Assembly: GCA_910576935.1 (NCBI GenBank)
Contig: CAJTKG010000022.1
Coordinates: 1 to 47,153 of the forward strand
DNA length: 47,153 bases
Reading direction: 5' to 3'
DNA from: an uncultured Muribaculaceae bacterium
Lineage (GTDB): Bacteria; Bacteroidota; Bacteroidia; Bacteroidales; Muribaculaceae
Shown here: positions 24,923 through 33,819 of the stretch, one piece after another
How positions within the stretch are numbered: position 1 is the stretch's first letter
Layout: every line of letters begins with the position of its first letter
Program-made: the position numbers and the translations under genes
The notes under the pieces: generated by a model
Seen by the model: the letters and a program-made list of their open reading frames with translations, nothing else
The model's database searches: none
What the model was told of the DNA's origin: nothing

Positions 24923-25432
24923 ATGGATTATATTTTTCAACCGGCGAAAATTGAAGATGTGCAAGACATTTTTCAGTTGTATGTAAACCGGGTGCAATGG
25001 ATGGACAAAAAAGGTTTACGGCAATGGAACGCCACGGGCTATCTTTCGAGATACCCGATGGAATACTATCGGAAGCAATGTGAATCGGGCACATTATATC
25101 TACTTCGTTCGGTCGCCGGCAATGAAATTGTCGGCGCGGTAGTATTGTTGCATAGCGACGAAAGATGGCCTGACCGCGGTGATGTCTCGGCATACTATGT
25201 CCATAATCTCGTTACAAGGCCGGCGTTTGGAGGGTGCGGTCACCGTCTGCTTGATGAAGCCGAGAAAATGGCGATAGAGCATGGCAAACAATTCATTCGC
25301 CTCGATTGTGCGCTTGACAATCCGGTTCTGAACGATTATTATGGTGCGCTAGGCTATGCACCCGCCGGACAATGTGAAGACGGCCCTTATATCGGTAATC
25401 TCCGGCAAAAGGCTTTGCCTGTCAAGAGATAA
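24923..25432 (+). CDS. GNAT-family N-acetyltransferase
   Basis: 169 residues. The acetyl-CoA binding region is visible as VHNLVTRPAFGGCGHRLLDEAEKMA (GxGxxLL pattern: Gly-Cys-Gly-His-Arg-Leu-Leu), followed by the strand IRLDCALDNPVLNDYYGALGYAP typical of GNAT enzymes. The substrate cannot be told. Transcribed alone, divergent from gldE; a weak TACTTTAG (-7-like) lies upstream. Confidence 0.85.
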   Translation: MDYIFQPAKIEDVQDIFQLYVNRVQWMDKKGLRQWNATGYLSRYPMEYYRKQCESGTLYLLRSVAGNEIVGAVVLLHSDERWPDRGDVSAYYVHNLVTRPAFGGCGHRLLDEAEKMAIEHGKQFIRLDCALDNPVLNDYYGALGYAPAGQCEDGPYIGNLRQKALPVKR

Positions 25433-25565
25433 GCGCATCGCATCGGTGTCTGTGCAAGTGCATTTGCGTGTCGGCACGGGTTGTTAAAGTTAAATTAACT
25501 AAGTTTGCGGGCTATTTTGGTTAATTTTTTCTCGTTTTTGTGTGGAAAAATATGAGATAATTGAA

Positions 25566-25624
25566 TTGATATTTAAAATTTAATTGATATTTTTGCAGAC
25601 TCGCTTCGTTGCCTGTAGGCAACG
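25566..25624 (+). promoter_or_regulatory. Promoter and 5' hairpin of the giant protease
   Basis: TTG (25566-25568), 19-base spacer and TATTTTTG (25588-25595). A perfect seven-base stem (CGTTGCC with GGCAACG, 25607-25624, loop TGTA) follows and would lie near the 5' end of the mRNA. Confidence 0.65.
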
Positions 25625-25671
25625 GACAGATTTGTATATCATTTTTTAACTTTAAGTACCAATCTTATCTT

Positions 25672-28600
25672 ATGCAAAGACTTAAAATGTGGATTTTGGC
25701 GATTGTAGCTGTGGTTGCGATCGTCGTGAGTCCGGAGTTGGTCGCAGGGGTGTCGCCCAAACGGGGTGAAATCCGTGTGAAGTTGCAGCCCGAATTGGCG
25801 CTGAAGCTTGCACAGATGCCTCAGATTCAGACTGCAGGCGTACGAACGACAGGCATTGAGCCTCTCGACCGTGCTGCGGCCAAGGCTAAAACAGTCAGTA
25901 TCAGGCCAATGTTGCCGCCGTCAGCCAAGTTTGCGCGACAACGTGCCAAGTATGGGCTCGACCGTTGGTTTGTCGTCAGTTTCGACGAATCGATGTCTTC
26001 GGATGAAGTCCGTCGTATCTACGGGGCTACCGCCGGCGTAGAGCGATCGGAAGTGATTACGCCGATGGCGTTGCGCGAAGGCAACCGCGGTTTCAAAAAA
26101 ATCTCGGCAGCGTCTGTAGCGCGTGCGTCAGAGGCAATGCCTTTCAACGACCCGTTGCTTTCAAGACAGTGGCATTATCAGAACTTCGGCGACATTCCCT
26201 ATAGTGTTAAGGGCGCTGATATCAACCTCTTCGAGGCGTGGAAGACCACGACCGGCAGCAAGGAGGTGATTGTGGCCGTCATTGACGGGGGTGTAGATTA
26301 CACCCACGAAGATCTGGCGGCCAACATGTATGTCAATACTGCCGAGCTAAACGGCAGACCCGGCATCGACGATGACGGAAACGGTTACGTCGATGATATA
26401 TACGGCTATAATTTCTGTACAAACGAAGGCAAGATCTATCCCCATGACCACGGCACCCATGTTGCCGGCACGGTTGCTGCCGTCAACAACAACGGCATCG
26501 GTGTCGCCGGTGTCGCCGGCGGCAACGGCAGTCCTGATTCGGGTGTGAAGATACTTTCATGCCAGGTGTTTGATTCACGTTCGGGCACAGCCGAAGGTGA
26601 TTTTGCCGCAGCAATTGTATATGCCTGTGAGAAAGGTGCCACCATCGGACAATGTTCGTGGGGCTGGCCGACGTCCGGTTATTATGAGCAGGCGGTGCTT
26701 GATGCCATCGACTACTTCACGGCTGAAGCCGGTTCGGCAAATATGAAAGGCGGTCTGCTCTTCTTCGCCATGGGCAATGAAGGTCAGACCGGTGATTTCT
26801 ATCCCGGATGCTATGACAAGGTTATCGGCGTCGCTGCCATGACAAGCGAGCTGACCCCGGCGTCTTATTCGTGCAACGGCCCGGGTACAGACATCGTCGC
26901 TCCCGGCGGTCTTCTCGACTATGGCGAGGCCCAGGGCGTACTCTCGACTTTACCCGGCAACAGCTACGGTTATAATGAGGGAACTTCGATGGCCACTCCT
27001 CATGTCTCGGGCACAGCCGCTTTGGTGCTGTCGAAATACGGTTCGTCGACATTCCTCAACGAAACACTGCGCACCCAGATTCTGTCCTCTGTAAAGGATT
27101 TCTATGGTTACGGCAACAACAATGCCGTTGCCGGTAATTTCGGCACAGGCTATCTTGACGCCGGCAAGGCCGTCATGATGGATCAGACGGGCAGACCCGA
27201 GCCTGTCGCCGATTTTGATCTTACCGCCGCCCAGGATTATATCCTCCTTTCGTGGTTTGTGCCGGCTTCGTCTGACAACACGGTCAACAATCACATCATA
27301 TATTATTCTAAAGAACCGTTTACGGCACAGAGCGACTTGACGAAGCTTGACAGCAAAGTCGTAGACACCAAATTTATGTCGTCAGGCGATAAATGCGATT
27401 TTGAGCTGACCGGTCTTGAAAGCATGACCGAATATTATATCGCTTTACAGGCCGTCAACCGCTGGGGCTCTGCTTCAGATCTGTCGACCGTCAAATCGGT
27501 CAGAACCAATGCCGGTCCGATGATGACTGTCGCCGAGCAGTCGCTTGATATGGCCGCTACGGCGTCGCAGCCTATCGCTGTGACCAATCTGACGATAGGC
27601 AACGAGGCCGAAGGTCTGTTGAAATGGAGTGTAGCCAAGTCGACATTGTCGGCACAACTGCAGTCGGGCCGTCCGCAGCCCGGTGCTCTCTGCCGCGACC
27701 GGTTGACGCTCGCAGGGCTCAATACATCGCGCAGGGCTGTTGTGGCCAAAGCCGAGTATAATGCCGGTGATTATCCTCAGGAACTCGGTCAGCCGGGCGA
27801 TTTGTGGGCCATGATCGGCGAGACCGACAAGACCATGCCCAATTCGCTTGCCCAGTGGTTTAAAGTCGATGCGTCGCAATACCCCGAAGGCTTCAATCTT
27901 ACGTCATTGTGGTTTGATGCCCCGCAGGAAGGTATATTCGGTGAAAATCCCCGAATCCTGATCTACAAAGGTAATACGGGAATATCGCAGGCTTCGATGA
28001 TTGCTGAAGTCAACTATGATTTCTTTACATATAATTATAATATACCTCTGTCAGAGCAGTTGTATTTTGCTCCCGGTGAATCGTTCTGGGTAGTCGCGCA
28101 CTTTGAAGCCAATCAGGAGGGATATCCCCTGCCTATGTGCCGCACATCAGAGGCCGGAGCCAATGCCAACAGCTTCATGAGCATCGACGGCGGTGTCACC
28201 TGGACCCAACTCGCCGAGGCTCTTAAAGGCAGCGCTTACGAGACCTACGCTTCAGAGTGTGTATGGGGTGTCAGAGCCCGTTCGCTTAACCCCGACTGGA
28301 GCAGAGTGCTCGAACTCGATCCGCAGGAAGGCGCCGTGCGACAGGGCGAAAGCATGACTGTCGCCGTCAAAGCCGATGGTTCGAAACTTGTAAACGGCAC
28401 ATACCGTTTCAATGTCAAAATCGCGACAAACGAGAGTGACAAACGCGTGGCTGTCATACCGACAACCCTCGTTGTCGAAGGTAATGCTCCGGATGTGGTA
28501 GTGCCTAAACTTGTCGATTTCGGCAGCCTTCTGGTCGGACAAAGCAAGACGGTGGCCGTTGAGTTTTACAATCAGGGTTACGGCTCGTTCCGCGGCTCTC

Positions 28601-31600
28601 AGTGGGGCGCCGGCATCTATAGCGACAATATATCGGCCTCGTCTGAGAATTTCAAAGGCCCGGAGATGGTCAACAGCGGATTCCCCGCTCGCGCTAAGAC
28701 CAAGGTCGAACTCACATACACTCCCAAGACCGCCGGCACTCATAGCGGTACCGTAACATTCAGAGGTGCCGACGGCATGGAGGTCAAAGTCCTCGTCCAG
28801 GGTGTCGCTACCGAGCCCGCCAAGCTCGCCGTCGATCCGATGGTTGTCGATGCAGGCACTATCGCTCTTGGCGATGAGCCTAAGGAGCTGAGCTTAGCCA
28901 TACGCAATGACGGCAAATATCCTCTCGAGTATGTATTCCCCAAATTCTCTGACGAGACAGTCGAAGGTGCGGCCAAGCTTCATAAATTCGGTTACACTGT
29001 TGCCTCGACGCTCGAGGGCTATAACGTCTTTGAATATCAGCCTATGCCCGAACTTGTCGGCGCTGTCGATATCACTTCGGCATTCAGTGATGCCGTTGAT
29101 GTAAGCGCTCCCGTCAGCATAGGTTTTGACTTCCCGTATTACGGTAAAGCCTACGATAAACTTTATATCACAAGCTATGGCGGCGTAATGTTTGCCAAGA
29201 ACGAGGCTAACTTCTTCGAACCCCTGACCCCCGATTCATACGGAGTCGCAGGTACGGGCATGATATGTGCGTATGGCCGAAAACTCCAGGCCGGTCCCGG
29301 CTCGAAGATCGAATATGCCACCAAAGACGGCAAGTTTGTCGTAAACTTCAGGAATGTCCTTGCCGTGGTTTACGATCAGGAGTATACGCCGATCTCGTTC
29401 CATATCGCATTGTCGCCAAACGGAGACATAGAGATCTTCTATGACGATTATGACCCGATGATGGTCTTCCAATCGGGCAGCAACCTGTTCTGCGGTATCA
29501 ATGACCCGGCCGTATCCGACGTCCTGACATTGACGTCGGCAGATATGGCTGACTACTGGGGCGTTGATGAGCCCACACCCGACAACGGCCGTTTCCGCGA
29601 TTTCTTCACCGGTACCGCTGTCAAGTTCGAGGCTCCTCAGACTAACTTCATCCGTTCGCTTTCGCCGGCATATGGCATGATACCTCCGGGCGAATCGGTG
29701 ACTGTCAGTGCTACCGTTTCGGTAGATGACGTCATGAATGCCGGTGCCACATTCAACAATCTCGCCATTGTAACAAACGATCCTTCTCCGATTGTTTCCG
29801 CCGTGCGGTTCGAGGCATTTGTCGATGCAGCCGGAAAAGATGCCAGACTCCATGTCGGAGACTCTGACATCGACTTTGGCAAGGTCTTCCGTACGTCGGT
29901 GGTCAATATTCCCGTCACCGTCAAGAACAGCGGACATAATGTCATGAAACTTGTCTCGGCAACCTTCGCCGAAGGCTTGATGTCTGTCGCCGACAACAAC
30001 GGCAAAACCGTTGAACCCGGTTCGTCGCTTGACCTTATCGTCAGTGTTCCTACCGACAAGGAGGGAGCGCTCAGCGATGTGCTTAACATCGTGACCGACG
30101 CCGGCGAAGCTACTGTCGTCATCTCGGGCACTGTAATAGGCACGCCGGTGGCGGAACTTTCGTCAGCCGCCTTCGAGATGACGGTAGAGAGTGGCTCGGC
30201 CCAGACCGAGACTCTTGTGATATCAAACACCGGCAACGAAACGATGACCTATGCCGTTGCTCCGGCCGACATCGTCAGGATAAACGTCCCCGATAAAGCT
30301 GACACTGAAGTGTCTTACGCTTATACGGCCGCAGTCGACAAGCAGATATCGTTCGACTGGGTCGATATAGAAACCAACGGGCTGGGAACACAAAACGCAT
30401 TCCGCTACTACAACGATCACGATTATGTTGCCGTCGAACTGCCGTTCGAGTTCCCCTTCTACGGCCATAAGTATTCAAAGATGTATATCTACAACACAGG
30501 CTTCATCTCGTTTACCGAGCGTCGTGACGACAAGATATGGCCCGAGCCTCCCGCCGAATTCCCGACAGGTTCGGTCTTCACCAACATCATCGCTCCCTAC
30601 TGGGGCATGCACTCTATGAACACCACAAAGACTGCGGGGACATATCATTATGTAACCGAAGACCGCGCTATTGTGTCATTCATGGAGTACGGAAACTCGA
30701 TGAACTATGGCGTCTGCTATCAGGTGATACTTGAGAAAGACGGTTCGTTCAAATTCCAGTATAAGGCATATGACGAGAATTCTGTCATAATGTCTCCGTT
30801 CGGCCTGGCCGGCATATGTGACGAAGACGGAGCCGAATATATCAGACTGCCCGAGCGCCATATCGCTTTTGGCAATGCCGTGTTGTTTACGCCCGTGCGC
30901 AGCAATACACTTCTTCCGGGTGAAAAAGACAACATCGGGCTGACGTTTGATACCGACCGCCTGGCCGGCAGCTACGACAGCAATATCAACATCACCACCA
31001 ACGTTCCTTCGCGCGAGACTATCTCTATCCCCGTCGTTCTCAATATCACGGGTGAGCCCGAGGTCGTAATGCCCGAGACTGTCAAGGTCGAACAAGTGCT
31101 CGGCTACATGAGTTCCGACTACTCTGACCCGATCGTGCAGATGGGTGCGATGTATCATGCTCCTTTCAAGGTCGAAAATCACGGTACTGCCAAATTCACT
31201 ATCGTCGGTGTCACTTGCGGCGGTCCCACGATTTATGACGAATGGTTCGACATAGAGATGCCCGTCTTCAACCTCATGGGCAATCTCCCCGAACTCGACA
31301 TGTGGACCGGCGAGCCCACCGGTAACTATATGTGGCAGATGGTCGATCCCAATTCCTTCCAGCCCGTCGAAGTCGGCCGCACACCGATCGAGTTCACGGT
31401 GCCAATGCTCCAGTGTGACTTCTGGATGACACCGGGTGTCTATGACATTCCTGTCACCATCGCTTACATGACCGATGCCGACGGTGACATTTTGGAGTCG
31501 ACTGTCAATGTTCAGTTTACCGTCACACCGGCTCCGTCCATGACCTTTGATAAATCTGAAATGTATGTCAAGGCCGATACTGATGACTACAAGACCGTCG

Positions 31601-33468
31601 AGATTCTCAAAATCGGCAATGAGGGCGAGTATAAGCTGTCCTACAGTCTGCGCCTTGATCCGACAGGTGTAGGCGAGGAGGTCAACGACAATGGCGGAGG
31701 CGGCATCGATCCGATGCTCAGGCCTGTGGCAAAAGTCAGAGAGCAGGCCGATATGACAGAGTGCAACACTGACATCTATGAGGCCCGATTCGGTAAGAAA
31801 ATCAAGGCGGCCGACAACTCGGTCAACCCCTACGATCTGCCATCTGATTTTAATTACAGCAGAGCACTCTACTACGATGCCATGCCCGGTAATACGGCGG
31901 CATACAACTATGGTGCAAACAATACGTTTGATGTGTTCAAGGAAGCCGTCTACTTCAAGGCTCCGAAAGACGGCATCAACATATCGCACATCTATCTGCC
32001 CGTATTTACTCAGGCTCAGACCAATGTTGACGTGAAGATAGACATAGTCTCAGGCAGCGAACCCGGCGGCAGTGACATACTCGGTTCTGCATCGATCAAC
32101 ATAAGCGACCAGACAAATCCGAAACAAGGTAAGTTCTATGTCGTCGCTCTTGACAAACCGGTGTTCATGAATCCCGACGAAGAATTCTGTGTCGTTGTCA
32201 CCTATCCCGAAGGTCTCACCGTTCCGGCATACCTCTGTGTCAAGGAAGAACCTGTCACCGCAGGCCGCTATATGGGCTGGACCGAACAGGCCGGCTGGTA
32301 TGACGTTGCCGAACTCCTGGAGTCGCAGGCCGGTTCACTCGGCTACATGCTGACTTGCCTCGAGACAGTGCCCGGTGAACCATGGATTCAGCTCGTCGGC
32401 GATAACACTGAGGGCGAGATTGAAGTCGGTGCCACAGCCGAAATCAAAGTGCAGGTCAATGCCGCTGCCGCACGCATGGAGAAAGGCAACAAGGCTGTTC
32501 TTGTCATCAAGAGCAATGACCCCAACATGCCGCTTGTCAACTATCCTGTAGTCCTCGACCTCAACGGCAAACCTGTTATCGACGTACCCGTCTCGACTGT
32601 TTACGCCCGTGAAGGTGAAGTGACCACTGTCGGTATCACGGTCTACGATCCCGATTGCGACGGCCTCGTCATGAAACTCAACGACGCCTCAGGTCTGGCA
32701 CGCATCGCATCCGTCGAGCCCGACGCGATGGATAATGCAGAGATTGGCACGACTGACGATGGCACATTCACTGTCACCGGAGCTACGGCAGCCGTAACTG
32801 TCAAAGTCGATATCGCAGCCGACTACGGCGACGCCGGCAAATATAACTTCGCGCTTCTTGTTTCTGACGACAAGTCACACAAAGCCACAGCCAAAGTCGC
32901 CTACGAGGTCGAGCATGTCAACCGTGCGCCCATCGCATCCGAAGCCGTTGAAGTTACTGTCGACGAGGGTAAACTCTCCGATGTGCTTGAATATAATTCG
33001 ATCTTTACCGATCCCGACGGTGATGACATGACTTACGCCTTCGAGATGGATGCCAATGACATAGCTGAAGCCTTCACCACCGACCGCAGCGTTGTCTTCA
33101 GAGGCAAAGCTCAAGGTACGGCTGTCGCCAAACTTACGGCCACTGACGCCGCCGGTTTGTCAACGACAGTCGATATTACGGTCACTGTCAAAGAATTCAG
33201 CGGTATCGCCGATCTCGAGAACGGTGACGGCAACATTGTCCGTCTGGTCGAGAACCCCGTTATAAACACCCTGAAACTGCAGAGTCTTGTATCAGACAAA
33301 GTCAGAATCGAGATCTTTGACGCCGCCGGCACATTGCGTCACGGTTCTGATGTCGAGACCAACATCGGTCAGATCTTTGACGTAGACTGCACTGTCAGCG
33401 GCGGAGTCTACATACTGCGAGTCAGCACAGCACTCAACACAGAGACACATCGCTTCGTTAAGAAATAA
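25672..33468 (+). CDS. Giant subtilisin-like protease with type IX sorting domain
   Basis: 2598 residues from the ATG at 25672, which gives a good signal peptide (MWILAIVAVVAIVVSPELVAG); the frame is open from 25609 but that start is less likely. An N-terminal pro-region of ~160 residues precedes an S8 catalytic domain with Asp205 (AVIDGGVDYTHED), His260 (HGTHVAG), Asn369 (AMGNEGQ) and Ser439 (GTSMATPH), all intact. A fibronectin-III-like region follows, then long arrays of beta-sandwich modules with two related segments near residues ~1150 and ~1590 (FDFPYYGKAYDKLYI; FEFPFYGHKYSKMYI), cadherin-like domains, and a C-terminal type A sorting tail (last ~80 residues). Probably exported by type IX secretion and cell-surface attached. 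Its own promoter and terminator. Confidence 0.92.
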   Translation: MQRLKMWILAIVAVVAIVVSPELVAGVSPKRGEIRVKLQPELALKLAQMPQIQTAGVRTTGIEPLDRAAAKAKTVSIRPMLPPSAKFARQRAKYGLDRWFVVSFDESMSSDEVRRIYGATAGVERSEVITPMALREGNRGFKKISAASVARASEAMPFNDPLLSRQWHYQNFGDIPYSVKGADINLFEAWKTTTGSKEVIVAVIDGGVDYTHEDLAANMYVNTAELNGRPGIDDDGNGYVDDIYGYNFCTNEGKIYPHDHGTHVAGTVAAVNNNGIGVAGVAGGNGSPDSGVKILSCQVFDSRSGTAEGDFAAAIVYACEKGATIGQCSWGWPTSGYYEQAVLDAIDYFTAEAGSANMKGGLLFFAMGNEGQTGDFYPGCYDKVIGVAAMTSELTPASYSCNGPGTDIVAPGGLLDYGEAQGVLSTLPGNSYGYNEGTSMATPHVSGTAALVLSKYGSSTFLNETLRTQILSSVKDFYGYGNNNAVAGNFGTGYLDAGKAVMMDQTGRPEPVADFDLTAAQDYILLSWFVPASSDNTVNNHIIYYSKEPFTAQSDLTKLDSKVVDTKFMSSGDKCDFELTGLESMTEYYIALQAVNRWGSASDLSTVKSVRTNAGPMMTVAEQSLDMAATASQPIAVTNLTIGNEAEGLLKWSVAKSTLSAQLQSGRPQPGALCRDRLTLAGLNTSRRAVVAKAEYNAGDYPQELGQPGDLWAMIGETDKTMPNSLAQWFKVDASQYPEGFNLTSLWFDAPQEGIFGENPRILIYKGNTGISQASMIAEVNYDFFTYNYNIPLSEQLYFAPGESFWVVAHFEANQEGYPLPMCRTSEAGANANSFMSIDGGVTWTQLAEALKGSAYETYASECVWGVRARSLNPDWSRVLELDPQEGAVRQGESMTVAVKADGSKLVNGTYRFNVKIATNESDKRVAVIPTTLVVEGNAPDVVVPKLVDFGSLLVGQSKTVAVEFYNQGYGSFRGSQWGAGIYSDNISASSENFKGPEMVNSGFPARAKTKVELTYTPKTAGTHSGTVTFRGADGMEVKVLVQGVATEPAKLAVDPMVVDAGTIALGDEPKELSLAIRNDGKYPLEYVFPKFSDETVEGAAKLHKFGYTVASTLEGYNVFEYQPMPELVGAVDITSAFSDAVDVSAPVSIGFDFPYYGKAYDKLYITSYGGVMFAKNEANFFEPLTPDSYGVAGTGMICAYGRKLQAGPGSKIEYATKDGKFVVNFRNVLAVVYDQEYTPISFHIALSPNGDIEIFYDDYDPMMVFQSGSNLFCGINDPAVSDVLTLTSADMADYWGVDEPTPDNGRFRDFFTGTAVKFEAPQTNFIRSLSPAYGMIPPGESVTVSATVSVDDVMNAGATFNNLAIVTNDPSPIVSAVRFEAFVDAAGKDARLHVGDSDIDFGKVFRTSVVNIPVTVKNSGHNVMKLVSATFAEGLMSVADNNGKTVEPGSSLDLIVSVPTDKEGALSDVLNIVTDAGEATVVISGTVIGTPVAELSSAAFEMTVESGSAQTETLVISNTGNETMTYAVAPADIVRINVPDKADTEVSYAYTAAVDKQISFDWVDIETNGLGTQNAFRYYNDHDYVAVELPFEFPFYGHKYSKMYIYNTGFISFTERRDDKIWPEPPAEFPTGSVFTNIIAPYWGMHSMNTTKTAGTYHYVTEDRAIVSFMEYGNSMNYGVCYQVILEKDGSFKFQYKAYDENSVIMSPFGLAGICDEDGAEYIRLPERHIAFGNAVLFTPVRSNTLLPGEKDNIGLTFDTDRLAGSYDSNINITTNVPSRETISIPVVLNITGEPEVVMPETVKVEQVLGYMSSDYSDPIVQMGAMYHAPFKVENHGTAKFTIVGVTCGGPTIYDEWFDIEMPVFNLMGNLPELDMWTGEPTGNYMWQMVDPNSFQPVEVGRTPIEFTVPMLQCDFWMTPGVYDIPVTIAYMTDADGDILESTVNVQFTVTPAPSMTFDKSEMYVKADTDDYKTVEILKIGNEGEYKLSYSLRLDPTGVGEEVNDNGGGGIDPMLRPVAKVREQADMTECNTDIYEARFGKKIKAADNSVNPYDLPSDFNYSRALYYDAMPGNTAAYNYGANNTFDVFKEAVYFKAPKDGINISHIYLPVFTQAQTNVDVKIDIVSGSEPGGSDILGSASINISDQTNPKQGKFYVVALDKPVFMNPDEEFCVVVTYPEGLTVPAYLCVKEEPVTAGRYMGWTEQAGWYDVAELLESQAGSLGYMLTCLETVPGEPWIQLVGDNTEGEIEVGATAEIKVQVNAAAARMEKGNKAVLVIKSNDPNMPLVNYPVVLDLNGKPVIDVPVSTVYAREGEVTTVGITVYDPDCDGLVMKLNDASGLARIASVEPDAMDNAEIGTTDDGTFTVTGATAAVTVKVDIAADYGDAGKYNFALLVSDDKSHKATAKVAYEVEHVNRAPIASEAVEVTVDEGKLSDVLEYNSIFTDPDGDDMTYAFEMDANDIAEAFTTDRSVVFRGKAQGTAVAKLTATDAAGLSTTVDITVTVKEFSGIADLENGDGNIVRLVENPVINTLKLQSLVSDKVRIEIFDAAGTLRHGSDVETNIGQIFDVDCTVSGGVYILRVSTALNTETHRFVKK

Positions 33469-33491
33469 AAACTTGACAGACATAAAAACAG

Positions 33492-33521
33492 AAGAGCGGA
33501 CCCTCGGGCCCGCTCTTCTTA
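33492..33521 (+). terminator. Terminator after the giant protease
   Basis: A GC-rich stem (AAGAGCGGACC against GGCCCGCTCTT, one mismatch) with a short loop and a T-rich tail, 24 bases after the stop codon. Confidence 0.8.
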
Positions 33522-33723
33522 TATCATAACCGGTCATCAACGCCATTTGATCCGAGAGAACATTTTCGGACATCTGCAAAATGGTCTGAGACGGATTTAC
33601 CGGCGTTAGAACATGATCATTTAGCCTTATCGATGACAGGGGAAAGTTACGATACGGTGTATGTCCTAAAGATGATGATAGTTCATGGACCGTTTTGCCT
33701 CGTTTTTACCTCGGCGGTTGGAT
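33522..33723. other. Gene-free stretch with a possible structured RNA
   Basis: No open frame of interest. The segment 33539-33607 can fold into one long interrupted hairpin: AACGCC/GGCGTT at the base, GATCCG/CGGATT, AGA/TCT and CATTTT/AAAATG towards the tip. I recognise no known RNA family; it may be chance or a decayed element. The rest shows nothing. Confidence 0.25.
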
Positions 33724-33754
33724 TTTGGGGTTTAAAAGTTTTTAGTTAACTTTG
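33724..33754 (+). promoter_or_regulatory. Promoter of argS
   Basis: TTTG (33724-33727), 19-base spacer and TAACTTTG (33747-33754), matching the Bacteroidota consensus exactly. The leader to the ATG is 66 bases and AT-rich. Confidence 0.88.
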
Positions 33755-33819
33755 TAAATTGAAAAGTTTTTCATCTTTTTATTGTGAAACTGCGTTTTAT
33801 ATTGTAACTGCAATAAATT

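Noticed and set aside
30676..31989. 437-residue minus-strand ORF inside the giant protease gene
   Set aside because: Low-information shadow of a GNN-rich coding frame; no start context, motif or family resemblance.
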